Shown here piece after piece: positions 51,501 to 61,994 of a stretch of 64,000 bases of DNA. Each line of letters begins with the position of its first letter. Position 1 is the stretch's first letter. The stretch is from Cardiocondyla obscurior. Lineage: Eukaryota; Arthropoda; Insecta; Hymenoptera; Formicidae. The position numbers and the translations under genes are program-made. The notes beneath the pieces were generated by a model. That model was not told where the DNA came from, did not search any database, and saw only the letters and a program-made list of their open reading frames with translations. The DNA is taken from positions 13,494,001-13,558,000 of the forward strand of contig NC_091864.1 of NCBI RefSeq assembly GCF_019399895.1. The letters are read 5' to 3'.

Positions 51501-54500
51501 GTCAACCGGAAGTCAAGGCCACGCGGTCAATCGCCCTGTGATCCGTCGCCGTTATAAATAGATACCGGGCGACCTGGTATCTCTGCGTATCTGCATTCTG
51601 TATATCGCGTGTTCGAGTGTCTTGTAAGTATGCCTCGCGAATGTCATCATTTCCCCCTCCCTCCCGGAGGAACATCTTGAAAACGTATCAACCTGCCTAT
51701 GTCGCTTCCTTTTTTACTTACGTGAGCAAGAGAAAAAAAAAGCGCAGCCCCGGGTGACACCGAGGACTGTGAAATTTACCGACTCTAAGGGTACAAGTTC
51801 GGTGCTATTATACCTATCGAAAAAAACCCTTGACACAACCCGCATGGTCGGATCACAGACCGGAACCACGATACAATAATAATGTCAAGAGTGGGTTGTC
51901 TCCGCCACTTAAAAATTGCATTTTTTTGGTTTTTTTTTTTTTTTTGTCTGTCGAGCAAGCCTTTTTTAAAGCTGTTAACTAATTAATTGTAAATACGTAA
52001 AACTGATGGAAATATCGTGAGAAATCCGGAATGCATCTTCAGCGCAATCTTCGCACGTGTTATATTGATCGGCGACTGTTGCAGCGTGTTCGAAATGTCG
52101 CGAAAATGCCTCCATTAGCGTAATTAATCGGCGGAGAGAGATACATGTCGCGTGGCCGCGTTCCGCATTTGTTTTTTAACAATTATTCGCGGCCAACCCT
52201 TTCAATTTTGTCCGCCTCCCCGCCGTCATCCCTTTCATTCGACAAAGCTTGCGCGTGAAATTTACCTGGTAATTTGCATACCATTAAAGCGACCGCGTCG
52301 GTTCACCACACGACGGTAGAGTTTGACACTGCACAGAGTGGTGCGGGAAGGTATCGGCCGATTCAATCATCTTAATTATCCGCATTATTTTCCGCTCTAT
52401 TTACGTCGTTTATTTGATGGTGGCTTGAGAATCGGTACAACGAGAGGAAAATGTGACGTCGCTTCCATACAAAAACACCCCGACGCAATTGCATCTCGAT
52501 CAGGTCGGAGTCGACTGAATATTAAATTCTTTTATATTAATAAATCTCTATTTTTCGACATATTCTGCGTCCTTTTTCCAGACGCGGAATTTACAATACG
52601 AATACTTCTTCCAGTGCTTGAATCCAAGAAATTTGTGACGCAATGTCGTACAATTTCTTTTTTTATTTATCTTTTTGTACTAGCATGCATTCCAGGGCGA
52701 ATATATTTCGCGTTAGTACAAGAGAGTATTTGAAAAATGTCACGTCGCTATGATTCGTACTGTTTTATGTACTTCGCAAAGGCCGAACCGCTTAATATAT
52801 ATCGCGCTCTGAAACGATCCGACCACGGTCGACTGTTATCCGCTCTTTATTTTCGCATTTGTTGATACGTTATCGTCGGGACGGTCAAGCCGATGCGCGC
52901 CATTACGGACTCGCGTTTTTGTCTTTTGGGGAAAGTGGTGGTCGATATCCGCGTCCGGTATTCCGAGGCGTCTCTCACCCTCAGTTGCAGGCACCACGGT
53001 GGTACCCCCCAAAGATCGTTCGGGCAATGACCTCGAGATTATATATTCCGCCGGTGTGCGCGGGGTGGTGGGCCGCAGAAGGGGGCTCATGCCCTCCGAA
53101 TTCGCTCGTGGATTCGCACGGCGCGAATCAGCTCCGACGTAACAAGAGCCGCAATTCTTTCTTCTTCGAAAATTATTCGACACTTTCTGATATAAATATC
53201 CGCGATAGAGCCGCGCGGAAATATTTCGCGTAAAAACCTGCCTCGAGGTTCCGAAATATAATTTGGTTATTCTGAGCGCGAGAAATATCGGGTATAATTC
53301 TAGAATTCAATCGATAAACGACAACGAATATTGCGCTAGAATATGATACACGTAACGTTCAGGTAATACATATTAGTTTTACAATAAAATAAAATCACAC
53401 GTATAAATCTAAATTATTTTAGAATATATTTAAAAAAAATCGTGTTGAAAAGCGGCTGTTAACGCTATTCCCGTTTTTATTTTTATTTATTAAGCAAAAT
53501 TCGAGTTTATCTATCTAACAATCTATTCGCAACAAACTAACGTGCTTGCCTTTTTTTTTTTCAGCCTCGAATCTGTGGAAGGTACAGAGCCAAGGTGAGA
53601 ACAATGGCAGGAGTAAAATACGTTTGAAATTTTCGAAGATGCGTCTCTCAATGCAGGTGGTGCATTATCCGTGTCTCGGAAAGGTTCTCCCGCTCGCAGC
53701 AGACCGAAGGGAGAGAGCCGAGCGCAAAGGGACGAAAGGACGAGGGCGGAGGGCGGAGGGTAGAGAAGTCGGGGCCGGAGAGAGGACGGAGGGACAAAGA
53801 GAGGAAGAGAGAAAGAGGATCCGCGCACTTCGTCGGGGTGGTTGCCCTCGTCTGCGCTTTGTGGGAAATGGCCGCTCAATAACGCGTAGGTCCTCCTCGT
53901 CCGTCCCTCCTCGCCCTGCCTCGACGAGGCAAGGGCCGATGCCCCAAAAGACAGGCGTCGAACCAACCCTTGTCCTACCCGTCCCGCCATCCCCTCGGAA
54001 AGGTCAAACCTTGCCCTTCCTCCCCGTTCCTCCTTCGGTTGCGAAGCCCTGCGGGTCGCAGGGACAAAGGAGTGCAGGATGACGATTGGCCAAGAATCTA
54101 AAAAGCGTCGCGAGTAAAACTCCTGCAGATTGCAGCGAAAATCGCTTGAGGAGGTAGCCCTGGTCTTTCGAAAAAGTATCCGAGACTGCAGCGTCTGAAA
54201 GAAGATTTGTAAGGAAGTGGCCCGACGGTTGCATCCACGTTGAACTTGTCCTAGGTCAAATATCAACTAAACGTGCACGCAGGTATTGATCCGTAACATT
54301 AGGTTTTGGGAGCCGTTAAATCTGCGTACAATAAATGTAGGTTTTACATACTTTTTTAAATAACGAAAGCATTTTTTAATATTTCAGACGTAAACATCAA
54401 GAAGTATTCAGTCAATCTCAAAAGAATTGAATGTGTCAAGTGGTGCAGCCTCTCAGCAGCAAGTTTCACAAAGCGCACAGTTTACTACAGTTGGAAGTTG

Positions 54501-56778
54501 TACAACAGCAAACGATCAAAATTCTCAGAGAAGAATCGCTTAACTTCGATCTTTAATCGTAATTCGTCGTTAATCAAAGCATAATCTCGACCAAATTCAG
54601 CAGTTTCCTTCTAGATCCAATATTTAAATTTCGCGATTTTCCAAGCTGAAATGTGCGAGATCGTCTAGTATGCGGCGGAGAAGCGAGGGCTTTCCCGTTT
54701 TTTTTTTTTTTTTTAATTTTTTATTTTTTATATATTTTTTTATTTCTCCGCCCTTTTTTCGTCTCCGATGAGAGTTTGCCGAGCGAGATCGATGAGCGCG
54801 CTAACCCGTCGCGCGCGAAAACACGGGATAGGGCGCGGCGGAGGGTGGTAGTCAGGCAAAAGGGAGGAGAAAGGAGGAGGGAAAGGGAAAGGGAAACGGA
54901 TCGCGGTGTGTATCGATCTCGCCCCTAGGGACTCGCGGTAGGATTAGGACGTCACGGTAGCCACCCACGACGAGGCACAGGAGCGGCGCGAGGACTCGTG
55001 GCCCTTGGTAACCGGTTGCCAGGAATCGCGCGCGAGCGCGTCGTTCTCCTCTTCTCGTCTACTCGTCTCTCCCGTCGCTCCTGTTTTCGCCTCTCGCCGC
55101 GCCGAAGGGCTAACGGAAAAGCGTCCCCGCGTACGAGTCAGCGATCGCGATTTGCTCTCGCACGCGAGCTGGACGAAACGAGCGGTGGAAAGAAGTATAC
55201 GCGAATGAAAGAAAAGCCGGGACTTTATATTGTAAATGAGTTGGAAAAATGTTAGAGAAAATCGACGGGACAAGATGAGAAAAGCTTTGATCAAGATTAG
55301 AAACTTTACTCTAAACATGCGAAATTAATTTCTAATATTAGCCTTTTATAGTTACTTGTTTTCAAGCGCAATTGAAAGCGTAAAATCAGAGCTTTCCGTA
55401 TAATACGCGATTCTTTTTTCCTCCCCTATTCGTCCGAGGGATGGGGTCTATTTAATTCGAATACAATTCGTCTACGTCTTGTCAGCGGCAGCTTCTTCAC
55501 TAATCCGATTGGTACCCTCGAAATCGATTTATCCAAAAATAGTCTCGCTCGAGCGGGATATCGTATTTAGAAACCTGACAGACCAGATGGGGATATCGGA
55601 TTAGCCTCTTCGAGGTAAACGCGAGATTCTCGCGTGTCGCTAGCCCCCCGAAAAACATTACCAAAACGTAACGAGAAACATCCGTTTCTGGACACCTCGC
55701 GTTGTTCCAGCAGGCGCGCTCAGTTGTTTGCTCGGAAAGCGACCCTTCGCGACTTCGAAGCCCGCGCGTATCATGTTTATCTATGAGAAAATGCATCTGC
55801 GTGGTGAAAAAGACGCCGGTTAAAACAAGAGAAGCGGATCCGAAGCAGAGCGGGCCGCGAGATTCGCTCCTGCGCGACACCAAGCATCCGGTGACGCAAC
55901 TCGCGCCACCCCCGCGACTCTCCACCCTCGTGCGTCGCGTCACACCCATCCCGCGTTTCCGCATACCTCGCGCGCATACCCTCAACCTAACCTATATCAC
56001 TTTCCTTAGGTCGTTGATCCTGCGGCCGCGCGCGCGATCGAACGCACGCGGCGTCGCGTATTTTCGCGGGCACGCCGAATAGAGCAATTGGATCCATATT
56101 ATTTCATCAGTTTCATGGTAGCGAGCTGAAAAAAAAATTAGAGATAAAGCACGGAAATTTTCCAGAAAACGAAAAATGCCATTGTTATCTTAATTCGCTT
56201 GATCTCGTCGGCGTTACTTTATTGTAGAGCAAGTGGCTCTGCTTTTTAATCAGTTTTACGTTACAAACTTTCACGATTCTTTCTTTTCCGCTAAAAATCT
56301 TTAAAAGAACGCTTATTTAATTTTAAACTTCTGTCTCTAATAATATAAATTCCGCCACGATATTTTGAAAGTAAAATGCAATGAAATAACCGGAAGGTAA
56401 AATTAAGTATCTCTAAAGTATAATTGAATTCATAACGATAATTACTTTCGCTTGAATGTAGCGAATTAACGGCAGCAAAAATGTGCGAGAAAAAACTCGA
56501 AAGTGAGGCCTAAACTTTACAAAGTGGTCGGAAAATCCACGGCTCGTGAAAAACAGAAGTTTAATTTCGGCTCGATGGGACGTTTATACATATATATATA
56601 TTATATATATAAATATATATATATCTAATAAAATCGATACAAAAATTACGTCGATAATATCTTACGTTTACTTTGAACTTTATATTTCACCGTTTCGTTC
56701 TCGGCTATGGTATGAAAGCAGGAGCTCTTTCGCGGGAGATAAAGAGAAACGGTTAAAGATTTTCAGCATTTTGCATGG
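48501..56778. other. Gene-poor stretch upstream of shep and METTL2
   Basis: About 8 kb without a gene I can support. GC-rich islands (49000-49400, 53650-54070, 54780-55190, 55700-56080) hold long but low-complexity open frames. A TATAAATA is at 51553, A and T runs at 51283-51306 and 51930-51945, an 8-bp perfect hairpin at 49991-50009, and an exon-like Gln/Ser-coding patch at about 54388-54543. TA microsatellite lies at 56588-56625. Confidence 0.5.
51553..51560 (+). promoter_or_regulatory. Candidate TATA box with downstream splice donor
   Basis: TATAAATA is followed about 60 bases later by TTGTAAGTATG, a good splice donor (GT at 51624-51625). A short non-coding first exon of about 30-40 bases would fit between them, but no downstream gene was identified to go with it. 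Confidence 0.3.
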
Positions 56779-57160
56779 TCATAGCCGACGGAGATTCATC
56801 TCTCGGTGTGCAAAGGGCATGCCGAAGATGCCTTTTTCAAGGCTCGTCTACAATAGCTGTAAAAATAAGGCTGTAAGATGCGGTTGCAAGAGTTTATTCT
56901 CGGTGTAGCACAGGCTGTAACGAAATGAATTATTTTTCAAGGCGTAAGAAATGAAAATAATTCATTTCGTTATAGCCTATGCTACACCGAGAATAAGCTC
57001 TTGCAACCGCATTTTACAGCCTTACAGGGTTATTCTTACTGCCATTGTAGACGAGCCTTTAGGAAACATTCGTTCTCGTACTTCCAGGCATACTCGGTGA
57101 CCTCGGAATTGCGCCGGACCTTGTGCGCGACCGCGTAGTTTCGCCAGCGCGTGTTCGAAG
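56779..57160 (-). pseudogene. Minus-strand reading frame split by a fold-back element
   Basis: Read on the minus strand, 57160-57060 gives a frame with strong G/C preference at third positions and protein-like content (WRNYAVAHKVRRNSEV, then TEYAWKYENECF). The frame runs into the fold-back element and stops there. On the other side, 56838-56779 reads EKGIFGMPFAHREMNLRRL and stops. Leaving out the element (56839-57059, 221 bases, not a multiple of three) keeps the two parts in one frame. The upstream part would run antisense over METTL2 exon 1. I do not recognise the protein. It could be a gene remnant, the last exon of an unseen gene, or a chance frame. Confidence 0.3.
56839..57059. mobile_element. 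Fold-back element with ~100-bp inverted arms
   Basis: The left arm (56839-56936) and right arm (56954-57059) are inverted copies, with about seven mismatches and one 8-base gap over roughly 100 positions, around a 17-base loop. The outer ends read AAGGCTCGTCTACAAT. Long uniform blocks match exactly, e.g. ATGCGGTTGCAAGAG and CGAAATGAATTATTTT. It has no coding capacity. A fold-back MITE is the likeliest nature. No clear target-site duplication is visible. It ends 101 bases before the METTL2 start codon, so it lies at the promoter of that gene. Confidence 0.75.
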
Positions 57161-59520
57161 ATGGCCGAGATGACGACAACCGTTGATCTCGACCATCCAG
57201 AATCGCCGGAGAGACCGCAGTTTGGCACGCGGTATTTGTACAACTACGAGAATGTTTTCGACCACAATACATGGTACGCGCGTGACACCCGGACTCGAAC
57301 GTGGGTCCGACCTAACCTCAAAATAAATGCACTTGTAAAAAGTTAACAGAAATCGAATAGACACATGCGTTAATTTCGAGGATATTACGACTGGTTTTCC
57401 AACGCGTACAAATTCCCACAGTTCTATTCTGTTTGGAAAATACTTATTTATATAGTTGTTGATGGGTTTTATCTGTTCCTTTTTTGCATGACAGCTTAAC
57501 CTAAAAACTGACCTTTGGAGTTGGCTAGATTTTTGTAATATTATTTTGACGTTGTTTAATACAGCATAAATAATATATTATGGTTTAATATAATAAAATA
57601 TTATTTGTTGCATAATTTTTTACTTTTTTTCTTTGTTGAATTTTTCTTACATGTTCTATTTTGTATTTAAAGTAAAAATTTAATGTTTATTTTCTTTGCA
57701 TTCAATGTATCCATTACTCTAATAGTTTGCTTAATTATTAAATATTTGCTGTTTTAATAGGGATGATATTACATGGACTGAGGAAGAGAAAAAGAATGCC
57801 CAACAAAAGGTGATTGAGAATTCTGTGGTTACTATGTCACCTGAGCAACTTTCGAAATATGAGATTGATGCTAATAAATATTGGGATAAATTTTATGGAA
57901 TACATAAAAATGGGTATGTGTAATTTAATAAAATTATTATTATATATATATTTTTTTTTTGTTAAACTGTTTAACATGTTAGGTAACATTATCTGTCTGT
58001 AAATATATTTATTTCATAAATCAGAATAAGCTCTGATCTAATACACATATGTTGCTTTAGGTTTTTTAAAAACAGACATTGGTTACTGACAGAATTCCCA
58101 GAATTAGCTCCCAATACTATAAAACAGGATGTGTTCAGACCTATGAGAGCTGCTTTGCCAGACCAAGATAAAAGCCATGGAGATAAGCACATAAAAATTC
58201 TTAAATTACCATGTGAAGACAATTGTAGAATATTGGAAATAGGATGTGGTGTAGGAAACACTGTAATTCCTATACTTACGTATAATACAGACCCAAACTT
58301 GTTTGTATATTGTTGTGATTTTTCAGAAAAAGCTATCAACTTGTTGCAACAAGATCCTGCTTATAATGTAGATAGGTACAGGGATTTAAAAAATTTATTT
58401 AAATTTATTTAATATTGCGTGTAGTAAATTATAATAAATTTGCAATTACAAATAATTTATAAATTGATTGTCCGTTTTAGGTGTAAAGCATTTGTCCTAG
58501 ATGTAAGTCAGGAAACATGGACGACTCCTTTCGAACCTGAAAGTTTAGATATCGTTGTTCTTATATTTGTATTATCCGCTATTCATCCCGATAAGTAAGT
58601 TTTATGTTATTAATATATTTATTTAAACAAATTTTATATTACAGAAAAAATTTTAAGTCATTTAGAAATAAATTACGAAGAGTTAGCGAATTATAAAATT
58701 ATGCGAGAAGAAAAGACAAAAAATTAATATATTTCTTGATTATAGAATGCAACATGTTGTGAAGCAAATATATAGATATTTGAAACCAGGTGGGATAGTT
58801 CTATTTCGTGATTATGGCAGATACGATTTAACACAATTAAGATATAAAAAAGGTAACTGCCTTGGAGAAAATTTTTATGTTCGTGGAGACGGTACCAGAG
58901 TATACTTTTTTTCACGAGGTATGCAAACTTTTTTGAAATGTTAATATATTTTAAGGCTGTAGAATTATTTCTTTAATATTCATTTGCTATTTTAAAAAAA
59001 TCATTGGGATCAAATCGAACTTTATGCTATTGGTTTTTCAGCAACGCCGATTGTTCTCTCGTTTAGTACATTTTGTGCCGCGAGAGTAAATGTTAGTTTG
59101 TTTTTTATTTTGTATGTTTTAATTACCATTACGAATCTGTGACCGATAGATTTCTATAATATGACCACGTAAATTGACTCTTATTACTTCCTCGAATTCA
59201 CCACCATCGATGATTGTGGCGTCGCGTTTTGGGATTTCCATGAAACTAAACGAGAATTTAAACTTACCGTCAACGCTGCGCGACAAATTAAAATTTTGTT
59301 TGAGAAAATTAAAACAAAAGTGACGAGCGCAAAATGCGCGCTTCGTAATATTTAGTGTATTAAAATATCAATTTTTTCAGAGGACATTAGAACATTGTTT
59401 ACCGGTAACGGTTTCACTGAAGAACAAAACTTCATGGACAGAAGGCTGCAAATTAACAGAAGTAGACAATTAAGAATGAATAGAGTATGGGTGCAGGCAA
59501 AATATCAAAAGCCGTATTAG
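57161..59520 (+). CDS. METTL2: tRNA 3-methylcytidine methyltransferase METTL2
   Basis: SAM-dependent enzyme that makes m3C at position 32 in the anticodon loop of certain tRNAs (Thr and Arg species for this family). Exons 57161-57273, 57761-57913, 58061-58375, 58481-58594, 58746-58918 and 59381-59520 match in phase, giving 335 residues, slightly shorter than human METTL2 (about 378) because the low-complexity insert before the fold is absent. Diagnostic parts: FGTRYLYNYENVFDHNTWDD near the N-terminus; YWDKFYGIHKNGFFKNRHWL; SAM motif I ILEIGCGVGNTV; acidic strand-2 end VYCCDFSEKAI; LDIVVLIFVLSAIHPDKM; LKPGGIVLFRDYGRYD; NFYVRGDGTRVYFF; and the terminal DRRLQINRSRQLRMNRVWVQ. The NFYVRGDGTR/DRRLQ blocks separate it from METTL6/8-like paralogues only partly, but the N-terminus fits METTL2. 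A fold-back element abuts the promoter. Confidence 0.95.
59040..59089. repeat. Hairpin repeat, copy 2 (METTL2 intron 5)
   Basis: Second copy of the unit at 37045-37093: stem CTCTCG (59056-59061) and CGAGAG (59081-59086), loop of 19 bases, followed by TAA in both copies. Confidence 0.5.
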
Positions 59521-59617
59521 AAATTATTAATACAAATATCGCTCAGAGTTTTTTAAACATAAATCCTTAAGTCTAATAAATGAAGTTTATTGTTAACATT
59601 ATGTAATGTTGCAATGA

Positions 59618-59623
59618 AATAAA
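59618..59623 (+). terminator. Poly(A) signal of METTL2
   Basis: AATAAA about 100 bases after the stop; an earlier AATAAA is at 59575-59580. Both are well placed for a short 3' UTR. Confidence 0.6.
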
Positions 59624-61994
59624 GACTTCTTTTCCCGCCAATCGAAGGTGAAATGCAGAACATGGATTCTATACAAGTTGTAATAATAACACAACAGTGT
59701 AATATTAAAATAATTTAATTGTACATTTCGACAATTAGATTTTGACAAACCTATACATATCTGCTGTCATTTGCAGTCGTAGCAACGTTGTTCCTTTTTT
59801 AAAATTAAAATATAACTGTCAGAATCCATGAACAACGAAAACTATATCATAACCAACTTGTGGTTGATTCACAGATATTATTTACACTTACATAATTATC
59901 ACATTGGTTCAAAAGCTTTGTCATCTATTCATTAGTTTCATTAAAATAAAAGATGGAATTTTCAATGGTGTTTGAAGAAAGATTTTCAATTTTGCGAAAC
60001 ATTTTCAATTAATAAAAATAAAACTTTAAATCTAAAGTTTTAATTTTATTTGATGACCAAGCTTTGGCGCCAATCCAATATTAATTTCTAATATTATATA
60101 TCAGAAATATATTCGCAATGATTTGTTAAAATAGATATTGACCGAAAATGGTCTACTTAAAAACGCCACGTCAGGTGAACTATACTATTTAAAAAATATG
60201 GCGAACATGAAGGATTTCATTTAATTTCACGCAAATTCGTTATAACGGTATGAAAATAATGTGGTGGAGGTGCGGAGGATAAAAACGCTAGTATGCGTAA
60301 ACATGTATACGTTAATTAAATGGTTATTATGCATGAGTGAGCTTACCTTAAGTATTAAAAAAGAGAATAAGTGTAAGTTATGTGTACTTAGCGCCCACTG
60401 TTGTGTCCGCAACATGAAATTCAGAGTTTCAGACTTAATTTATTCAGAATTACTGCTTCGGCAGGTGAACTCGTTTTTGCATAATTTGCCTCGTACATCA
60501 GAAGCAAAACACCACATTTAACTTTGAACAATTTTCAAACTTTGCGCTGAATTATATCCTCCTAGACCGACCAACCAGACATTCTACAAAAAGAAACAGA
60601 AAAGATAAATTTTCATACCTCTTATTCTCCGTATGTTTAAAGTTTTTCTCTCGCTAAATACTCTAATGCTTCTCTTTAAAATCACTGGCCGTTGTTGGTC
60701 GATGTCATCGTTTTAATAAGAGAAGGCCGAATATGTTTTTGCGAATCTTAGCTTTTTACAAATGCGTAAAAATGATTCTCATATTCTACGTAATACAATA
60801 CAACAATTGACGTAACCATGCGACAATTGAAAAAGATTATTCTTCGTACTTGTCTACGGTATGACTATAGAATTCACCTTGAAATGATAACTCCTACCAT
60901 AGAGTTCGATTCGTCGTAATACAATAACGTTCGAAGTTATTGAATCACATCTCACGCTTATTGTTCTCGATGACTATAGATAGTGGACAATATGGATACC
61001 GTCAATTTGAGGTCTATCTCATGTAACATGACAATGCTGAATATTTACGGATAAAATAATGCTTGCAAAAGACAATTCAATGAGTAAAAAGTATTTTAGA
61101 TCTTTCAATTAAAATTTTTAAGTTTGTAAAAGATATTTATATATAAGATTATATATATAAATTTAAGTATAAGTTTAAAAGATCCATTTAATAGTAGGTT
61201 TAGGCAATAATTTTTTTAGATTTACATTAAAAATTTTTAAACTTTTAACATATATAAAATATATAAAACGTAAACTTTGTCTCGTTTCTTGTATTAAATT
61301 TGTGGAATTAATATTTTAAAAATATTACTATGACTATTATAGTTATAGCGGTAACATACAGAATATTTCAGAAATAAACGACCAAACATTGGAAAATCTT
61401 CTATTCTTAAGAATGAGAAAGTTATACGGTTATGTATGCAGAATTTTTTTTTTTTTTTTTTTCTGAATTATGGATATTTTATCTTTATAGTTTTCATCTG
61501 TGATAGAATATTGCGAGAACGTCGAAAGGACATAAAAATGTAATTTTAAAGTGAATCTCGTTCTTCTTTTTACTTTAAGAGATATGTGTCGCAGGTGAAA
61601 CGCTCGGCATCGATGCTGCATATGGAACGTATCATCTGTGATAACGTTAGACTAGCACGTCTCTCTTGTTTGGTAGCTTATTTCCGACGCATCCTATTTT
61701 CTAGTCACGGCCTAGAGTATTACGTCATCTGGTGTCGCGAAGGTCCTGATGCGAATAAACAAGCGTCACGAGGAATGATCGATTGATCTATCGTCGCTGG
61801 GATGCGATAACGGAGAAGACTGGGAAAATACGACAAGGGCGATTAATTCACGACACGACATTCGCCATCGTGTGAGACCGAGTTTACTTTGAAAGTACAA
61901 GGGGGGTGATTTCCGCCTACGGAAATCCTAAATCGATGTGACTTAGGATAGTAGTCGGTTACGTGTCGCTCGCGCCTACGAGAATCACGTGGGG
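59624..61994. other. Intergenic region between convergent METTL2 and TPST genes
   Basis: AT-rich, without a supportable gene on either strand. The right part (about 61560-61994) is less AT-rich and probably belongs to the TPST 3' UTR; it contains two adjacent hairpins. A T run is at 61445-61462. An E2F-like palindrome TTTGGCGCCAA lies near 60063, with no gene beside it. Confidence 0.55.
61908..61949 (-). other. Two adjacent hairpins in probable TPST 3' UTR
   Basis: GATTTCCG/CGGAAATC (8-bp perfect stem, 4-base loop, 61908-61927) is followed by ATCCTAA/TTAGGAT (7-bp perfect stem, 61925-61949). The two stems share three bases, so they are mutually exclusive in full length. They lie 45-90 bases past the TPST stop. 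Confidence 0.4.

Noticed and set aside
53523..54266. 247-codon minus and 178-codon plus open frames in the same GC-rich island
   Set aside because: Both strands are open over the same bases with biased Pro/Arg/Ser content and no recognisable motif; GC-rich DNA lacks stops by chance.
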